Notes: generated by a model from the letters alone, not told the origin. 64,000 bases of DNA from UBA2943 sp946534895 (GCA_946534895.1 CAMNDE010000002.1:1-64000), one strand, 5' to 3'. Positions 34,049 to 42,995 are shown, counted from the stretch's first letter. Made by a program: numbers and translations.

Positions 34049-34870
34049 ATGGAGAAGACGACTGACCGCGGTGCGGCCAAGAAAAAGCCGGTTGTGGTAA
34101 AGAAACCCTATCTGACAGGAAGCATATGGGATTCCACGGTAATCAGAAGCGCCCTCATGATCTGCGGATCCATGATTATTGTGGCCATTCTGTACCTGAT
34201 CGTGTGCGGCGTGCTGACGTTTGACAACACAGCGCTGCGGGTGCTCACCAACGGACTTGTGGCGTTTGTGGTCATGGCCATGTTCTATTACAGCGGCATC
34301 GGCCGGGGCACCGTGGCTGTGAACCAGGGCGAAATCATGTATCACCGCAGGGAAACCGGCCAGCCCATTGCTCCGGAAGAGCTTTCGCGGTGCTTCCATT
34401 TCGGAAAAGGCTTTGTGACCGGGCTGCTGGGAACGCTTCCCCTGTTCCTCTGCGCCTTGATTCTTGCTGTGGTGGCCAAGGAGCAGAACACGGGTCTCGG
34501 CGCGCTTCCATCATGGGTGTCCGGCCTTGAGACCAGGGATGAAGTGGGACTCGGCCTGACCTATTACCATACCCCGGTGATGCTCGGGCTTGAAGGCGTT
34601 CTGCGGATTATTATCCGTCTGTCCATCATGCCCTTTGTCAACATGGTCGGTGCTGCGAACCGTTCCGGACTTCTGACGCTTGAGCGCCTCAGCCCCCTGA
34701 TCGTGCTGCTTCCGGGCATTGCCTACGGTCTTGGCTATACCAGGGGCGTGCAGGTGCGTACCCAGGTGCATTCCGACATTGCCCGCAATGCCAGGAAGCG
34801 CCGGAAGAAGAGCCGCAGGGAAAAGGCCAGGAAGCGTCGTGCGCCCAAGGGACCGGAGGCTTTGAACTGA
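34049..34870 (+). CDS. Membrane protein of unknown function with basic tail
   Basis: I do not recognise this 273-residue protein. It has a Lys-rich N-terminus, about five membrane helices (32-56, 63-82, 121-143, 175-200, 212-230) and a very basic tail from 246, including RNARKRRKKSRREKARKRR, which could bind RNA, DNA or phospholipid. AAAGGATG lies before the ATG. It is 26 bases after alr, and its stop abuts the rsmD GTG, so it belongs to the murC-coaD run. No catalytic motif is visible. Confidence 0.75.
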   Translation: MEKTTDRGAAKKKPVVVKKPYLTGSIWDSTVIRSALMICGSMIIVAILYLIVCGVLTFDNTALRVLTNGLVAFVVMAMFYYSGIGRGTVAVNQGEIMYHRRETGQPIAPEELSRCFHFGKGFVTGLLGTLPLFLCALILAVVAKEQNTGLGALPSWVSGLETRDEVGLGLTYYHTPVMLGLEGVLRIIIRLSIMPFVNMVGAANRSGLLTLERLSPLIVLLPGIAYGLGYTRGVQVRTQVHSDIARNARKRRKKSRREKARKRRAPKGPEALN

Positions 34871-35419
34871 GTGCGTATTGTGGCCGGAAAAGCAGGATCC
34901 AGAACCATCGAAGCGCCGAAAGGCAGGGATACACGGCCGACGCTTGACCGGGTGAGGGAAAACCTGTTCAATATTCTGCAGAACCGCATTCATGATGCGG
35001 CTGTGCTGGATCTGTTTGCGGGAAGCGGAGCGCTTTCTCTGGAGGCTGTAAGCCGCGGGGCTGCCTTTGCAGTGCTGTGCGACCGGGACGCTGAGGCAAA
35101 CCGGGTGGAGCGGAAGAACGCGCATGCGCTGGGGTTTGAAGAGCAGATGCGGATCCTGCGCTGCGACTGGAAGGAAGCACTGGCTTACTGCGGGCGGGAA
35201 AACCTGAAGTTTGATCTGGTGTTTCTGGACCCGCCCTATGCCATGGAAGATCTGACGGAAGTGACCGAGGCCGTTCTTCCCCTGCTGGAGGATGACGGAC
35301 AGATCATAATCGAACACAAGGCATCTGAAACCCCGGCGTTTTCCGCGCAGTACAGAGTGCGGGACAGAAGACGGTACGGCTACTGCGGACTTCTGTTTCT
35401 GGAGAGGATACAGTCATGA
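34871..35419 (+). CDS. rsmD: 16S rRNA (guanine966-N2)-methyltransferase RsmD
   Basis: S-adenosylmethionine-dependent enzyme that methylates G966 of 16S rRNA during 30S assembly. The 182 residues start RIVAGKAGSR and hold the SAM-binding LDLFAGSGALSLEA and the catalytic DPPY (VFLDPPYAM). The start is GTG, directly after the stop of the membrane protein gene. The ATG of coaD overlaps its end. The rsmD-coaD pair is widespread in Bacillota. Confidence 0.95.
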   Translation: MRIVAGKAGSRTIEAPKGRDTRPTLDRVRENLFNILQNRIHDAAVLDLFAGSGALSLEAVSRGAAFAVLCDRDAEANRVERKNAHALGFEEQMRILRCDWKEALAYCGRENLKFDLVFLDPPYAMEDLTEVTEAVLPLLEDDGQIIIEHKASETPAFSAQYRVRDRRRYGYCGLLFLERIQS

Positions 35420-35910
35420 GAATCTGCGTATATCCGGGTTCCTTTGATCCCGTGACATTGGGACATATGGACATCATTACCCGCGCGGCAGCACTGTTCG
35501 ACGAAGTGGTGGTCGCGGTGGCCCGGCATCCGGACAAGAAGGGAACGCTGCCCATGGAAAAGCGGGTGGAGTTTCTGAGAAAAAGCTGCGCGGCACTGGA
35601 CAATGTGCGTGTTGACATGTTTGAGGGGCTGACCGTTCAGTATGCGCGCTCTGTGGGAGCGTGCTGCATGATCCGCGGGCTCAGGGCGGAAATGGATTTC
35701 GAGGGTGAGCGTGTGCTGGCCCAGACGAACCGGTTTCTTGCCCCGGATATGGAAACGGTGTTTCTCGTAGGCAAGCCCGAGCACGGGTTTCTGTCATCCT
35801 CTGTTGTCCGTGAGATGGCAGGGTACGGCGTGGACCTTACGGGATGCGTGCCGGAGTGTGTAAGGCAGGAGATCAGTGAGTTTTATGCGGCTCAGACCGC
35901 GGGGAGGTAA
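35416..35910 (+). CDS. coaD: Phosphopantetheine adenylyltransferase
   Basis: Fourth step of coenzyme A synthesis, making dephospho-CoA from 4'-phosphopantetheine and ATP. The 164 residues have the nucleotidyltransferase TxGH motif at 14-17 in GSFDPVTLGHMDII, the substrate-contact block MIRGLRAEMDFEGE, and the FLSSSVVREMA signature. Its ATG overlaps the rsmD stop by 4 bases. Confidence 0.97.
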   Translation: MRICVYPGSFDPVTLGHMDIITRAAALFDEVVVAVARHPDKKGTLPMEKRVEFLRKSCAALDNVRVDMFEGLTVQYARSVGACCMIRGLRAEMDFEGERVLAQTNRFLAPDMETVFLVGKPEHGFLSSSVVREMAGYGVDLTGCVPECVRQEISEFYAAQTAGR

Positions 35911-35914
35911 TCAT

Positions 35915-36598
35915 ATGTCAGACATGGGAAAGAATATCCAGGAAGTGAAGCGCGTTCTCGGGGAACTGACGGATGTATTGACCCAGGCAAAGTCCAGCTG
36001 GGTGCGCTCGGACGTCTGCTCCATCAATCGCAAGGAAACCCTGGAACGGATTGATCTGCTGAAGACGGCGATTCCGGAATCCGTGGAAGAAGCACAGCAG
36101 GTGCTGCAGGAGCGGGAGAAAATCATCAGTGATGCCCGTCAGGACGCAGCTGCGACGGAAAGCCAGGCGAAGAGCGAGGCAGAGAAGATTGTTTCCGATG
36201 CGGAAAAGGAACTGAAAAACATCGAAGCGAAGATTCAGAGCGCCAATGCGGAACTTGAGCGCGTGAAGGCGGAAACGGAACGCGAGATGGCACAGCGGTC
36301 CGCCAAGGCCCAGGAACAGGCCAACATGATTGTGGGCCAGGCTCAGAATCAGGCCAATCAGATTCTTGCGGGCGCTCAGCAGCAGGCGCGCGAGCTCATT
36401 GAGCAGGAGAGCATCTACAGGCGTGCCCGGGTTGAGGCCAATGAACTGTCCGAGAAGAACAGCGCCGCCATGGCACAGCTGAGGCAGAAAACCTTTTCCT
36501 ATCTGGATGAAGTGCTGGGTCAGGGCGAACAGTATATGAGTTCTCTGATGCAGGAACTGCATCGTGAACGCGAAAATCTGAACAGCCGCCGTTCCTGA
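35915..36598 (+). CDS. Coiled-coil protein of unknown function downstream of coaD
   Basis: A 227-residue soluble protein, mainly charged heptads. Residues 60-170 are almost continuous Ala/Glu/Gln/Lys coiled coil (EKIISDARQDAAATESQAKS, QANMIVGQAQNQANQILAGA). Automatic annotation of such proteins often calls them ATP synthase subunit B-like or DivIVA-like, because of coiled-coil composition; there is no membrane segment and no ATP synthase operon here. GGGGAGGT precedes the ATG. Proteins of this type follow coaD in many Clostridia. Function unknown. Confidence 0.8.
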   Translation: MSDMGKNIQEVKRVLGELTDVLTQAKSSWVRSDVCSINRKETLERIDLLKTAIPESVEEAQQVLQEREKIISDARQDAAATESQAKSEAEKIVSDAEKELKNIEAKIQSANAELERVKAETEREMAQRSAKAQEQANMIVGQAQNQANQILAGAQQQARELIEQESIYRRARVEANELSEKNSAAMAQLRQKTFSYLDEVLGQGEQYMSSLMQELHRERENLNSRRS

Positions 36599-36640
36599 TG
36601 ACGGAACAGGGGTTATTCCAGGAAGCAAACGATCCAATTT

Positions 36641-36685
36641 GCCGGCATTCCGGGTTCCGGTCCCGGGATTGTCGGCTTTCTTTCT
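36641..36685 (+). terminator. Terminator of the murC-coaD operon
   Basis: GCCGGCA (36641-36647) pairs with TGTCGGC (36670-36676, one G-T), with a second CCGG-rich stem inside. TTTCTTTCT follows. Confidence 0.7.
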
Positions 36686-36702
36686 CTGAAGGGAGCACGG
36701 AT

Positions 36703-37800
36703 ATGGGCACAGTTGCCGAAACACTTCAGATGTTTGACAATCATGACGAACGGATATGGTATCAGGCAGTGCGTATGGAACGACCTCTGACGGACATCCG
36801 GGAAATACCGCTTCCGGAAGGGTATGCGTTCCGGAATTATGTGCCGGGAGACCGGGATGTCTGGATCGGGATTGAACTGAGCGCCAGGGAATTCAGAACA
36901 CGGGAGGAAGGCCTGGACGCCTGGAACCGATATTTTGCTGCAGAAGAGGAAAGCCTCAGGGAACGTATGTTCTTTGTGACGGACAGGCACGGTCAGTGCG
37001 TGGCCACCGCATCGGCATACTTTGATATCGAAAAGGGCGATGACGGGCATACCGGCTGGCTGCACTGGGTGGCAGTGCGCCGCGCAAGCCAGGGCCTGGG
37101 GCTGGCAAAGCCGCTGGTGACCCGTGTACTGGCGAGGATGCGCGAGCTCGGGTATGAAAATGCCGTTGTTCCGACACAGACGACCACATGGCTGGCGTGC
37201 AAGCTGTACATGGACCTTGGGTTCCGGCCCACGGAAGAGAGCCTGAAGACTGCTGAAGCCGGATGGCGGATTATCCGGAGACTGACGGGACATCCCGCCC
37301 TGGAGGGCATTGAGTGCGCGTCCGAGGAAGAAGTGCTGAACGGCCCGCAGAAAGCCGGTACTGGGGACGGGGATAACGGGGTTACCCTGCACAGGGTGCA
37401 GTACTATGAAACCGATATGATGGGGATCGTGCACCATGCCAATTATCTCCACTGGATGGAGGAAGCCAGGATTCAGTTCATGGACGCCATGGGATTTCCC
37501 TATGCGGATATGGAGAAAAAAGGGGTTGTATCGCCTGTCCGTGCCGTTTCCTGCAGATACATGGAAGCCTGTACATTCTCCGATGAGATCGAGATCCGGA
37601 CCTGGCCGGAAGCGTTCAATGGGGTTGTGCTTACCATGCGCTATGAAATGCGCAGGCGCGGACAGGAAAACCCCGTTTGTACCGCAACGTCGGAGCATGT
37701 CTTTCTCAACCGCAGCGGCGGATTTATCCGCATGAAAAGGGACATGCCGGAATTTGTGACGGCCATGGAAAAGGCGATCCGGGAGCATGAAAAAAAGTGA
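36703..37800 (+). CDS. GNAT acetyltransferase fused to hotdog (4HBT) thioesterase
   Basis: A 365-residue two-domain protein. Residues 40-195 are a GNAT N-acyltransferase with the acetyl-CoA binding motif VAVRRASQGLGLAKPL (QGLG at 129-132). After a linker of about 30 residues (200-228), residues 229-355 are a YbgC-type acyl-CoA thioesterase with the motif YETDMMGIVHHANYLHWMEE and catalytic Asp238. Each domain is intact. GAAGGGA precedes the ATG. No frameshift separates the two, so this is a true fusion. Both act on acyl-CoA; substrates are unknown. It lies alone behind a terminator. Confidence 0.87.
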   Translation: MGTVAETLQMFDNHDERIWYQAVRMERPLTDIREIPLPEGYAFRNYVPGDRDVWIGIELSAREFRTREEGLDAWNRYFAAEEESLRERMFFVTDRHGQCVATASAYFDIEKGDDGHTGWLHWVAVRRASQGLGLAKPLVTRVLARMRELGYENAVVPTQTTTWLACKLYMDLGFRPTEESLKTAEAGWRIIRRLTGHPALEGIECASEEEVLNGPQKAGTGDGDNGVTLHRVQYYETDMMGIVHHANYLHWMEEARIQFMDAMGFPYADMEKKGVVSPVRAVSCRYMEACTFSDEIEIRTWPEAFNGVVLTMRYEMRRRGQENPVCTATSEHVFLNRSGGFIRMKRDMPEFVTAMEKAIREHEKK

Positions 37801-37865
37801 CAGTCTGAACCAGGACATGCCGAAATAACGCATGCAGGGCCGGCGGGGCAGCGACAGAACGGCCG

Positions 37866-37903
37866 GACTGATCTGACCGGACCATGCGGGCAGATCAGTC
37901 TTT
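37866..37903 (+). terminator. Terminator-like hairpin after the GNAT-thioesterase gene
   Basis: GACTGATCTG (37866-37875) pairs with CAGATCAGTC (37891-37900), followed by TTT. The loop is long and the T-run short. It lies between this gene and the EamA gene. Confidence 0.55.
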
Positions 37904-37937
37904 CGTGGTATACGGGGCAAACAGGAGGCGCGGGGAT

Positions 37938-38837
37938 ATGGGATATGTGTATCTGATGATGGTGGCGCTGTTTTTCAGTTTTGGAGGCACCTGCGTCAAA
38001 CTGATCCGGCCGTTTTTTACACCGTCCATGATCACGTTCATGCGGTTTTTTGTCGGGGTGCTGTGGCTTCTTGGGCTCAAGGCCGTTCGCCGGCAGCACT
38101 TCCGCGCCGATTTCCGGGCATCCCTGCGGCGGCACTGGAAATGGCTGGTATTCGGTGCTGCGGCCAAGTTCCTTGCCTATACGACGGAGAATACAGCACT
38201 TTCCATCGGTGTTTCCTACGGCAATATCCTGACGCAGCCGGTTCAGATGGTGCTGCTTACCGTGCTGGGCGTGGCTGTGCTTCATGAAGCTATGAATGCG
38301 ATGAAATGGACGGGCGTATGCTTCTGTGTGGCAGGCATTCTCATGATTTCCTGGAATGGCATGCCGCTTGGGGAAATGCTGTCGGGCGACCTGAAACTGA
38401 CGCTTCTGTATGTGATCTCCGGTATCTGTGCGGGTCTGTTTGTGTTTGCCCAGAAGAAAGTCGCGGACGATTTAGATATTCTCGACAGCAACCTTTTCAT
38501 GTTCTCGGTTGCCGCAGTGCTTGCGTTTGCCGTTCCACTGGGGGAAGGCAGTGTTCTGCCTTCTTCCGTCCCGGATTTCCGGTGCGTGGCGGCAATCCTG
38601 TGGTTTGGATTTGTCACGGGCATCGGATTCTATCTCAATGCCAAGGCCATTCCCCTGGTACCATTTCAGATGGTTGCGCTGCTTCAGAGCACGATGGTGT
38701 TCTTCTCCCTGGCCTGGGGCATTCTGTTCTTCCATGAAGCGGTCAGCATTTGGATTATCGGGGGTACGCTGCTGTTTGTTGCCGGGATTGTATGCATGCA
38801 GCGTCCCGGGAAGCGGCAGCTCCCGGAGGCGCGCTGA
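37938..38837 (+). CDS. EamA family (DMT) transporter
   Basis: A 299-residue inner-membrane permease with ten predicted helices made of two EamA repeats. Repeat 1 has MMVALFFSFGGTCVKLI, repeat 2 has GDLKLTLLYVISGICAGLF. EamA proteins export amino acids or other small metabolites; nothing here fixes the substrate. CAGGAGG lies about 10 bases before the ATG at 37938; further upstream codons in frame lie inside the preceding hairpin. It is convergent with the SLH protein gene. Confidence 0.9.
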   Translation: MGYVYLMMVALFFSFGGTCVKLIRPFFTPSMITFMRFFVGVLWLLGLKAVRRQHFRADFRASLRRHWKWLVFGAAAKFLAYTTENTALSIGVSYGNILTQPVQMVLLTVLGVAVLHEAMNAMKWTGVCFCVAGILMISWNGMPLGEMLSGDLKLTLLYVISGICAGLFVFAQKKVADDLDILDSNLFMFSVAAVLAFAVPLGEGSVLPSSVPDFRCVAAILWFGFVTGIGFYLNAKAIPLVPFQMVALLQSTMVFFSLAWGILFFHEAVSIWIIGGTLLFVAGIVCMQRPGKRQLPEAR

Positions 38838-38864
38838 AAGAAAAAACGGAAGCAGCACAATGCA

Positions 38865-38907
38865 AAAGGAGAACAGGCAGATCATCGGCATCTGCCTGTT
38901 CTCCTTT
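38865..38907. terminator. Bidirectional terminator between EamA and SLH genes
   Basis: Perfect 17-bp inverted repeat (38865-38881 with 38891-38907), 9-base loop, A-rich on one side and T-rich on the other. It serves both converging genes. Confidence 0.85.
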
Positions 38908-38934
38908 CCGGTGGTGCATGTTGTGAAAAGCGCG

Positions 38935-40608
38935 TCAGTTCTTCCGGTAGGAAGAGAGGGCCTGGCCTGCAGGAAGGAGCTGTCCGTCCATGATGGCGCG
39001 CTCGCGGAGCAGAATACGCAGAGCCGTTACGATGGCCTGTTCGCGGGTTGCCATGCTCTGCGGCTCGAACCGGTTGCCGGAAACCGGATCCATGAGGCCG
39101 GCAAAGGACATGAACCCGATACTGTCCCGACAGGACGCGCTGATGGAAGAGTCATCGTCAAAATGCCCGAACACCGCATAGGGCAGGAAAAAGCTGCCTA
39201 TATTATTCAGTATGCAGCCGTCAAACTCGCAGGCACGGATGACATTGCAGTACATGGCGGCCATGATTTCACGGCTGAAGGCATGGTCAGGACTGAACAG
39301 GTCCGCCTGGACCGGCATCAGAAATCCGAGACCGTACGCCTTGTTGATCTCGACCTCAAGGGAATGGCCCTGCACCCCTGCATACGGGGCGGGAACCGGG
39401 ATTTCCTGGGTCTGCCAGATTTCTTCAAACAGACGGACAGAAAGCGCAGAGAATTCTGCAAAGGTAATATTCTGCGTCAGATCGCTTCCCTGAAGACACC
39501 CGGGTATCAGGCCGTGGGCGTCGGCGGCATAGATGGCTTCGCTGGCCCAGCGGGAAGCTGCCTGGAGATTCAGCTCACCGGCAGACCAGACCTGCCACGC
39601 TCCGTTGTTGCCGTATCTCCACCAGCCCTGGAAGCCCTGACCGTCCGGGTACAGGGCAAACACAATCTGCCCGGCATCATTGGGCGGGAGATAGGTTGGA
39701 GCTTCATACCAGTATCCCCAGAGCATGCCGTTTTCAATGGTTCCGTCCAGACGGCCGCTGTCCCATTCGGGATAATTGCCGGTCACGCTGCTGCCGGACT
39801 GAATAAGGGAAAGGGTTTTATAGTTGGTTGCATAGGTGCCTGTCCAGGAACGGTATCCCGGCAGGTACTCCAGAAGGTCCCAGTCAAAATCGTTTCGGGT
39901 GGGATACTGGACGGTACTGTCTGAGGGTCTGCTGCCGGCCACCGAGAAGGGGATGCGGAGACCGTCTGCAAGGTTGGCTTCGGTGGCCTGGCTGGCGGGA
40001 AAGAACCGGACTTCATAACTGCCCGGCTCCGCAGGCACGTCCAGCCACAGGGAGCCGCTGTCAGGAGTCACATATTTCCAGTCCATGTAACTGGAGGCCG
40101 GAGCGCCTGAGCGGGCAACGGCAATCCAGGCTTCACGCTGGGTGGCTGATGCGGATATGCCGCTGTAGGATACCTGCATATACTGTCCCGGAAGATAGGC
40201 TGTACGGTCAAGGGTGATACTGCCTGCGGACTTTCCATAGGATATGGTGAAGGAAATGGTTTTCTCCCGGACAAGGTTTTCATCGGTGGCGGCGTTCGCT
40301 TTATAGAAGCGTACTTCATAGGATCCCGGCGTGCCGGGAAGCTGAAGGAATGCATGGCTGCTTCCATAGGGAAGGTACGTCCATTCCAGATAGGAACCGG
40401 CAGGGGTTCCCGGGACGGCTGTGGCAATCCAGCATTGTCCGGCGGATTCGTCGGCTGTCACTCCGGAACAGTACACATCAAGCGTGTCGCCTGGGAAAAA
40501 ACTGGAACCGTTCAGTTCCATATGTTCCAGAGCACAGGCGCAGGAACAGAGCAGACAGAACATGAGGGTGAGAACAGTACTTCGCAAAATCTGCCGGCTT
40601 CTTATCAT
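38935..40608 (-). CDS. Secreted S-layer homology (SLH) domain protein
   Basis: A 557-residue exported protein. Residues 1-26 are a signal peptide with core LTLMFCLLCSCACA. Two tandem all-beta domains of about 95 residues follow (about 30-128 and 130-225); both share GSYEVRF and an A-T-(D/E)-(E/A)-N-L close. The middle (225-375) is rich in Trp and Gly (GYWYEAPTYLPP, GFQGWWRYG). The C-terminal 160 residues look like three SLH modules that would bind wall polymer (HGLIPG, AYGLGFLMP, FAGLMDP). The start at 40608 has GGAGG. Role unknown, probably surface binding. Confidence 0.82.
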   Translation of the reverse strand: MIRSRQILRSTVLTLMFCLLCSCACALEHMELNGSSFFPGDTLDVYCSGVTADESAGQCWIATAVPGTPAGSYLEWTYLPYGSSHAFLQLPGTPGSYEVRFYKANAATDENLVREKTISFTISYGKSAGSITLDRTAYLPGQYMQVSYSGISASATQREAWIAVARSGAPASSYMDWKYVTPDSGSLWLDVPAEPGSYEVRFFPASQATEANLADGLRIPFSVAGSRPSDSTVQYPTRNDFDWDLLEYLPGYRSWTGTYATNYKTLSLIQSGSSVTGNYPEWDSGRLDGTIENGMLWGYWYEAPTYLPPNDAGQIVFALYPDGQGFQGWWRYGNNGAWQVWSAGELNLQAASRWASEAIYAADAHGLIPGCLQGSDLTQNITFAEFSALSVRLFEEIWQTQEIPVPAPYAGVQGHSLEVEINKAYGLGFLMPVQADLFSPDHAFSREIMAAMYCNVIRACEFDGCILNNIGSFFLPYAVFGHFDDDSSISASCRDSIGFMSFAGLMDPVSGNRFEPQSMATREQAIVTALRILLRERAIMDGQLLPAGQALSSYRKN

Positions 40609-40772
40609 GTCGGTTTCCTCCTGCTGTATCAGCTTGTTTTTCGCAATAGCGGTCATCTGGTGGAAATCATCATAACATGGATTCATGGTCATCAGCAAGG
40701 AATTCCGGGTTTTGCATGGAATTATGGATGATGCAGGCGTGAGCGCCAGGCGCCGGTGCTGAATGGAAAAGA

Positions 40773-40788
40773 CTGTGCGGGTGCACAG
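40773..40788 (-). terminator. Terminator after the polysaccharide deacetylase gene
   Basis: CTGTGC/GCACAG stem (40773-40778 with 40783-40788), 4-base loop, followed on the minus strand by TCTTTTC. It lies 44 bases beyond the stop. Confidence 0.6.
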
Positions 40789-40832
40789 CCTGATTTTGCC
40801 GGGCAGGGAATCGGAAAACGATGGAGACTGAC

Positions 40833-41663
40833 TCAGATGAGCCGGAGCGTCTGTCCGGGCGCAAGCACATGCCTTTTGTCATGATCGAGAAGATAAAGCT
40901 TTGAAGCGGTGGGATTGAATATGACAGAACCATCCGCGGAGAATCTGGCCTGGCGCGTCGCCTGTACATACTCGCAGATTTCGCCGTTGGTGGCATACCA
41001 GATGTCATTGTGAGCACTCAGACGGTGGCAGAGGACTTCCATCTGATCCCAGTTGTCGTGTTCCTCAAATTCATAGCTGTGTCCCCAGATATAGAACAGA
41101 CTCATCTGATCTTCCTGTGTGGTGAGAAACTGTTCGGCCAGCTCAAGTACTTTGGGATCATCATGGTGACAGGTGGGATTCCAGAGCAGGAAATTCTTCG
41201 GGATATCGAACCGGCGGGTGCTCTGTACGGTCCGGGCGTAACGTATGCCGCAGCTTTCGGCAAGCCCGGCAGTGCGGGCATCACAGGTTCCGTACGGATA
41301 GGCCATGCCTGTGATCAGCGGGCGGGAAAACTGCTTTTCCAGGTTCATGCGGTCCAGGAACAGTTCCCGGATTATTTCCGAATCGGGCAGATCGGGCAGG
41401 GAAGCATGGGTTACGCAGTGCGTGGCGATTTCATAGGAAGAAGCGTCATAGACTTCACGTGCCTGCTTCAGTGTCATGCGGCGGTGGACCTGTCCCTGCG
41501 GATACACAGTGCCCTCACTTGCCCACAGGCCGGAATTCAGATTGAAGGTCGCAGCAAAGTGGTAACGGGTAAAAATGTCCATGAGACGTATATCCTGTTC
41601 AACACCATCGTCATAGGAGAAGGTGAGCGCCCGTGGACGGAACCCCGGAAACAGAAACTTCAT
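40833..41663 (-). CDS. Polysaccharide deacetylase (NodB-like) family protein
   Basis: Carbohydrate esterase family 4 fold, removing acetyl or similar groups from glycans. In 276 residues the metal-binding motif 1 reads ALTFSYDDG (usual TFDDG with one extra residue) and motif 2 is EIATHCVTHASL (H-x3-H). The later GMAYPYG and FYIWGHSYEFE blocks resemble the family's catalytic positions. No signal peptide is seen from the ATG at 41663, which has GGGAGGG upstream, so it may act in the cytosol. It has its own promoter. Confidence 0.85.
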   Translation of the reverse strand: MKFLFPGFRPRALTFSYDDGVEQDIRLMDIFTRYHFAATFNLNSGLWASEGTVYPQGQVHRRMTLKQAREVYDASSYEIATHCVTHASLPDLPDSEIIRELFLDRMNLEKQFSRPLITGMAYPYGTCDARTAGLAESCGIRYARTVQSTRRFDIPKNFLLWNPTCHHDDPKVLELAEQFLTTQEDQMSLFYIWGHSYEFEEHDNWDQMEVLCHRLSAHNDIWYATNGEICEYVQATRQARFSADGSVIFNPTASKLYLLDHDKRHVLAPGQTLRLI

Positions 41664-41694
41664 GGAAAGCCCTCCCGCACGTTGTGATACCTGC

Positions 41695-41723
41695 ATTGTA
41701 ATCAAACAAAAGGGGAGAATCAA
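41695..41723 (-). promoter_or_regulatory. Promoter of the polysaccharide deacetylase gene
   Basis: Minus-strand TTGATT (41718-41723), 17 bases, TACAAT (41695-41700), about 32 bases before the ATG. Confidence 0.7.
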
Positions 41724-41789
41724 GGATGCCTCTCTGCGGAGTTGGCAACATGTACAAAAAAAAGGATGAAACATTGTGAAATGTGACCA

Positions 41790-41818
41790 TTTTCACCAAG
41801 GGTGAATATGAGTATACT
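41790..41818 (+). promoter_or_regulatory. msmX promoter with overlapping palindrome
   Basis: TATACT (41813-41818) is preceded at 17 bases by a weak -35 TTTTCA (41790-41795). The inverted repeat TTCACC-aag-GGTGAA (41792-41806) overlaps the -35 region and resembles a repressor or activator site. Confidence 0.55.
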
Positions 41819-41873
41819 TCCAGTAAACCAAGAAGCCCAGAGAAATGGGCCGAAATTACAGGAGGAATGCAAC

Positions 41874-42995
41874 ATGGCAAGCGTATCTCTCAAGCACATT
41901 TACAAGATCTATCAGGGCGGCGTCACTGCTGTTAGCGACTTCTGCCTGGACATCGAAGACAAGGAATTCATCGTTCTGGTTGGACCTTCTGGCTGCGGTA
42001 AGTCCACCACCCTGCGCATGGTTGCCGGTCTGGAAGAAATCTCCGACGGCGAACTGTACATCGGCGACCGTCTGATGAACGACGTGGCTCCCAAGGACCG
42101 CGATATCGCCATGGTGTTCCAGAACTACGCTCTGTATCCTCACATGACCGTGTTCGATAACATGGCTTTCGGTCTGAAACTGCGCAAGACCCCCAAGGAT
42201 GAGATCAAGCGCCGCGTGGAAGAAGCCGCCAAGATCCTCGACATCGCTCACCTGCTCAACCGTAAGCCGAAGGCTCTGTCCGGTGGTCAGCGTCAGCGTG
42301 TTGCTCTGGGCCGTGCTATCGTCCGTGAGCCCAAGGTCTTCCTGTTCGACGAACCTCTGTCCAACCTGGACGCCAAGCTGCGCGTTGCCATGCGTACTGA
42401 GATCACCAAGCTCCATCAGCGCCTGCAGACCACCTTCATCTATGTTACCCATGACCAGACCGAAGCTATGACCATGGCCAGCCGTATCGTGGTTATGAAG
42501 GACGGCGTTGTGCAGCAGGTGGATACTCCTCAGAACCTGTATGACTTCCCTGGCAATGAGTTCGTTGCTGGCTTCATCGGCAGCCCTCAGATGAACTTCT
42601 TCAACGTCAAGCTGAGCAAGGAAGGCCAGGACGTGGTTGCTACCTTCGGCGACAACAAGATCGTTGTGCCCGCCAGCAAGGTTGCCAAGTTCAATGACGA
42701 GAGCGTTATCGGCAAGGAAGTCGTCATGGGTATCCGTCCCGAGAATATCGGTGATGGCGCCGCCATGCTCGAGACCTATGCGAATGCTACTATCAATGTG
42801 AACGTGGAAGTCACCGAGCAGATGGGTTCTGAAACCTACCTGTATCTGACCACCACCGGCAAGGAAGGCAACATCATCGCCCGCGTTGATCCTCGCACCA
42901 CCAGCCGTGCCGGCGACAAGATCCGCGTTGCTTTCGATGTCAACCACCTGCATTTCTTCGACAAGGACACCGAGAAGACCCTGCTCAATCGGTAA
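41874..42995 (+). CDS. msmX: MsmX/UgpC-type ABC transporter ATPase
   Basis: Energy-coupling ATPase shared by several carbohydrate ABC importers. The 373 residues have Walker A GPSGCGKS, the Q-loop VFQNYALYPHMTV, signature LSGGQRQRVALGRA, Walker B VFLFDEPLSNLD, and the C-terminal TOBE/OB regulatory region (residues 240-373). The frame is open further upstream, but the ATG at 41874 has AGGAGG 8 bases before it. Codons are strongly biased to C-ending forms, as in groEL, which suggests high expression. No permease or binding protein adjoins it, so it is a stand-alone ATPase. A strong terminator follows. Confidence 0.95.
   Translation: MASVSLKHIYKIYQGGVTAVSDFCLDIEDKEFIVLVGPSGCGKSTTLRMVAGLEEISDGELYIGDRLMNDVAPKDRDIAMVFQNYALYPHMTVFDNMAFGLKLRKTPKDEIKRRVEEAAKILDIAHLLNRKPKALSGGQRQRVALGRAIVREPKVFLFDEPLSNLDAKLRVAMRTEITKLHQRLQTTFIYVTHDQTEAMTMASRIVVMKDGVVQQVDTPQNLYDFPGNEFVAGFIGSPQMNFFNVKLSKEGQDVVATFGDNKIVVPASKVAKFNDESVIGKEVVMGIRPENIGDGAAMLETYANATINVNVEVTEQMGSETYLYLTTTGKEGNIIARVDPRTTSRAGDKIRVAFDVNHLHFFDKDTEKTLLNR

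Noticed and set aside
35915..36598. ATP synthase subunit B identity for the coiled-coil protein
   Set aside because: No membrane segment and no atp genes nearby; the resemblance is coiled-coil composition only.
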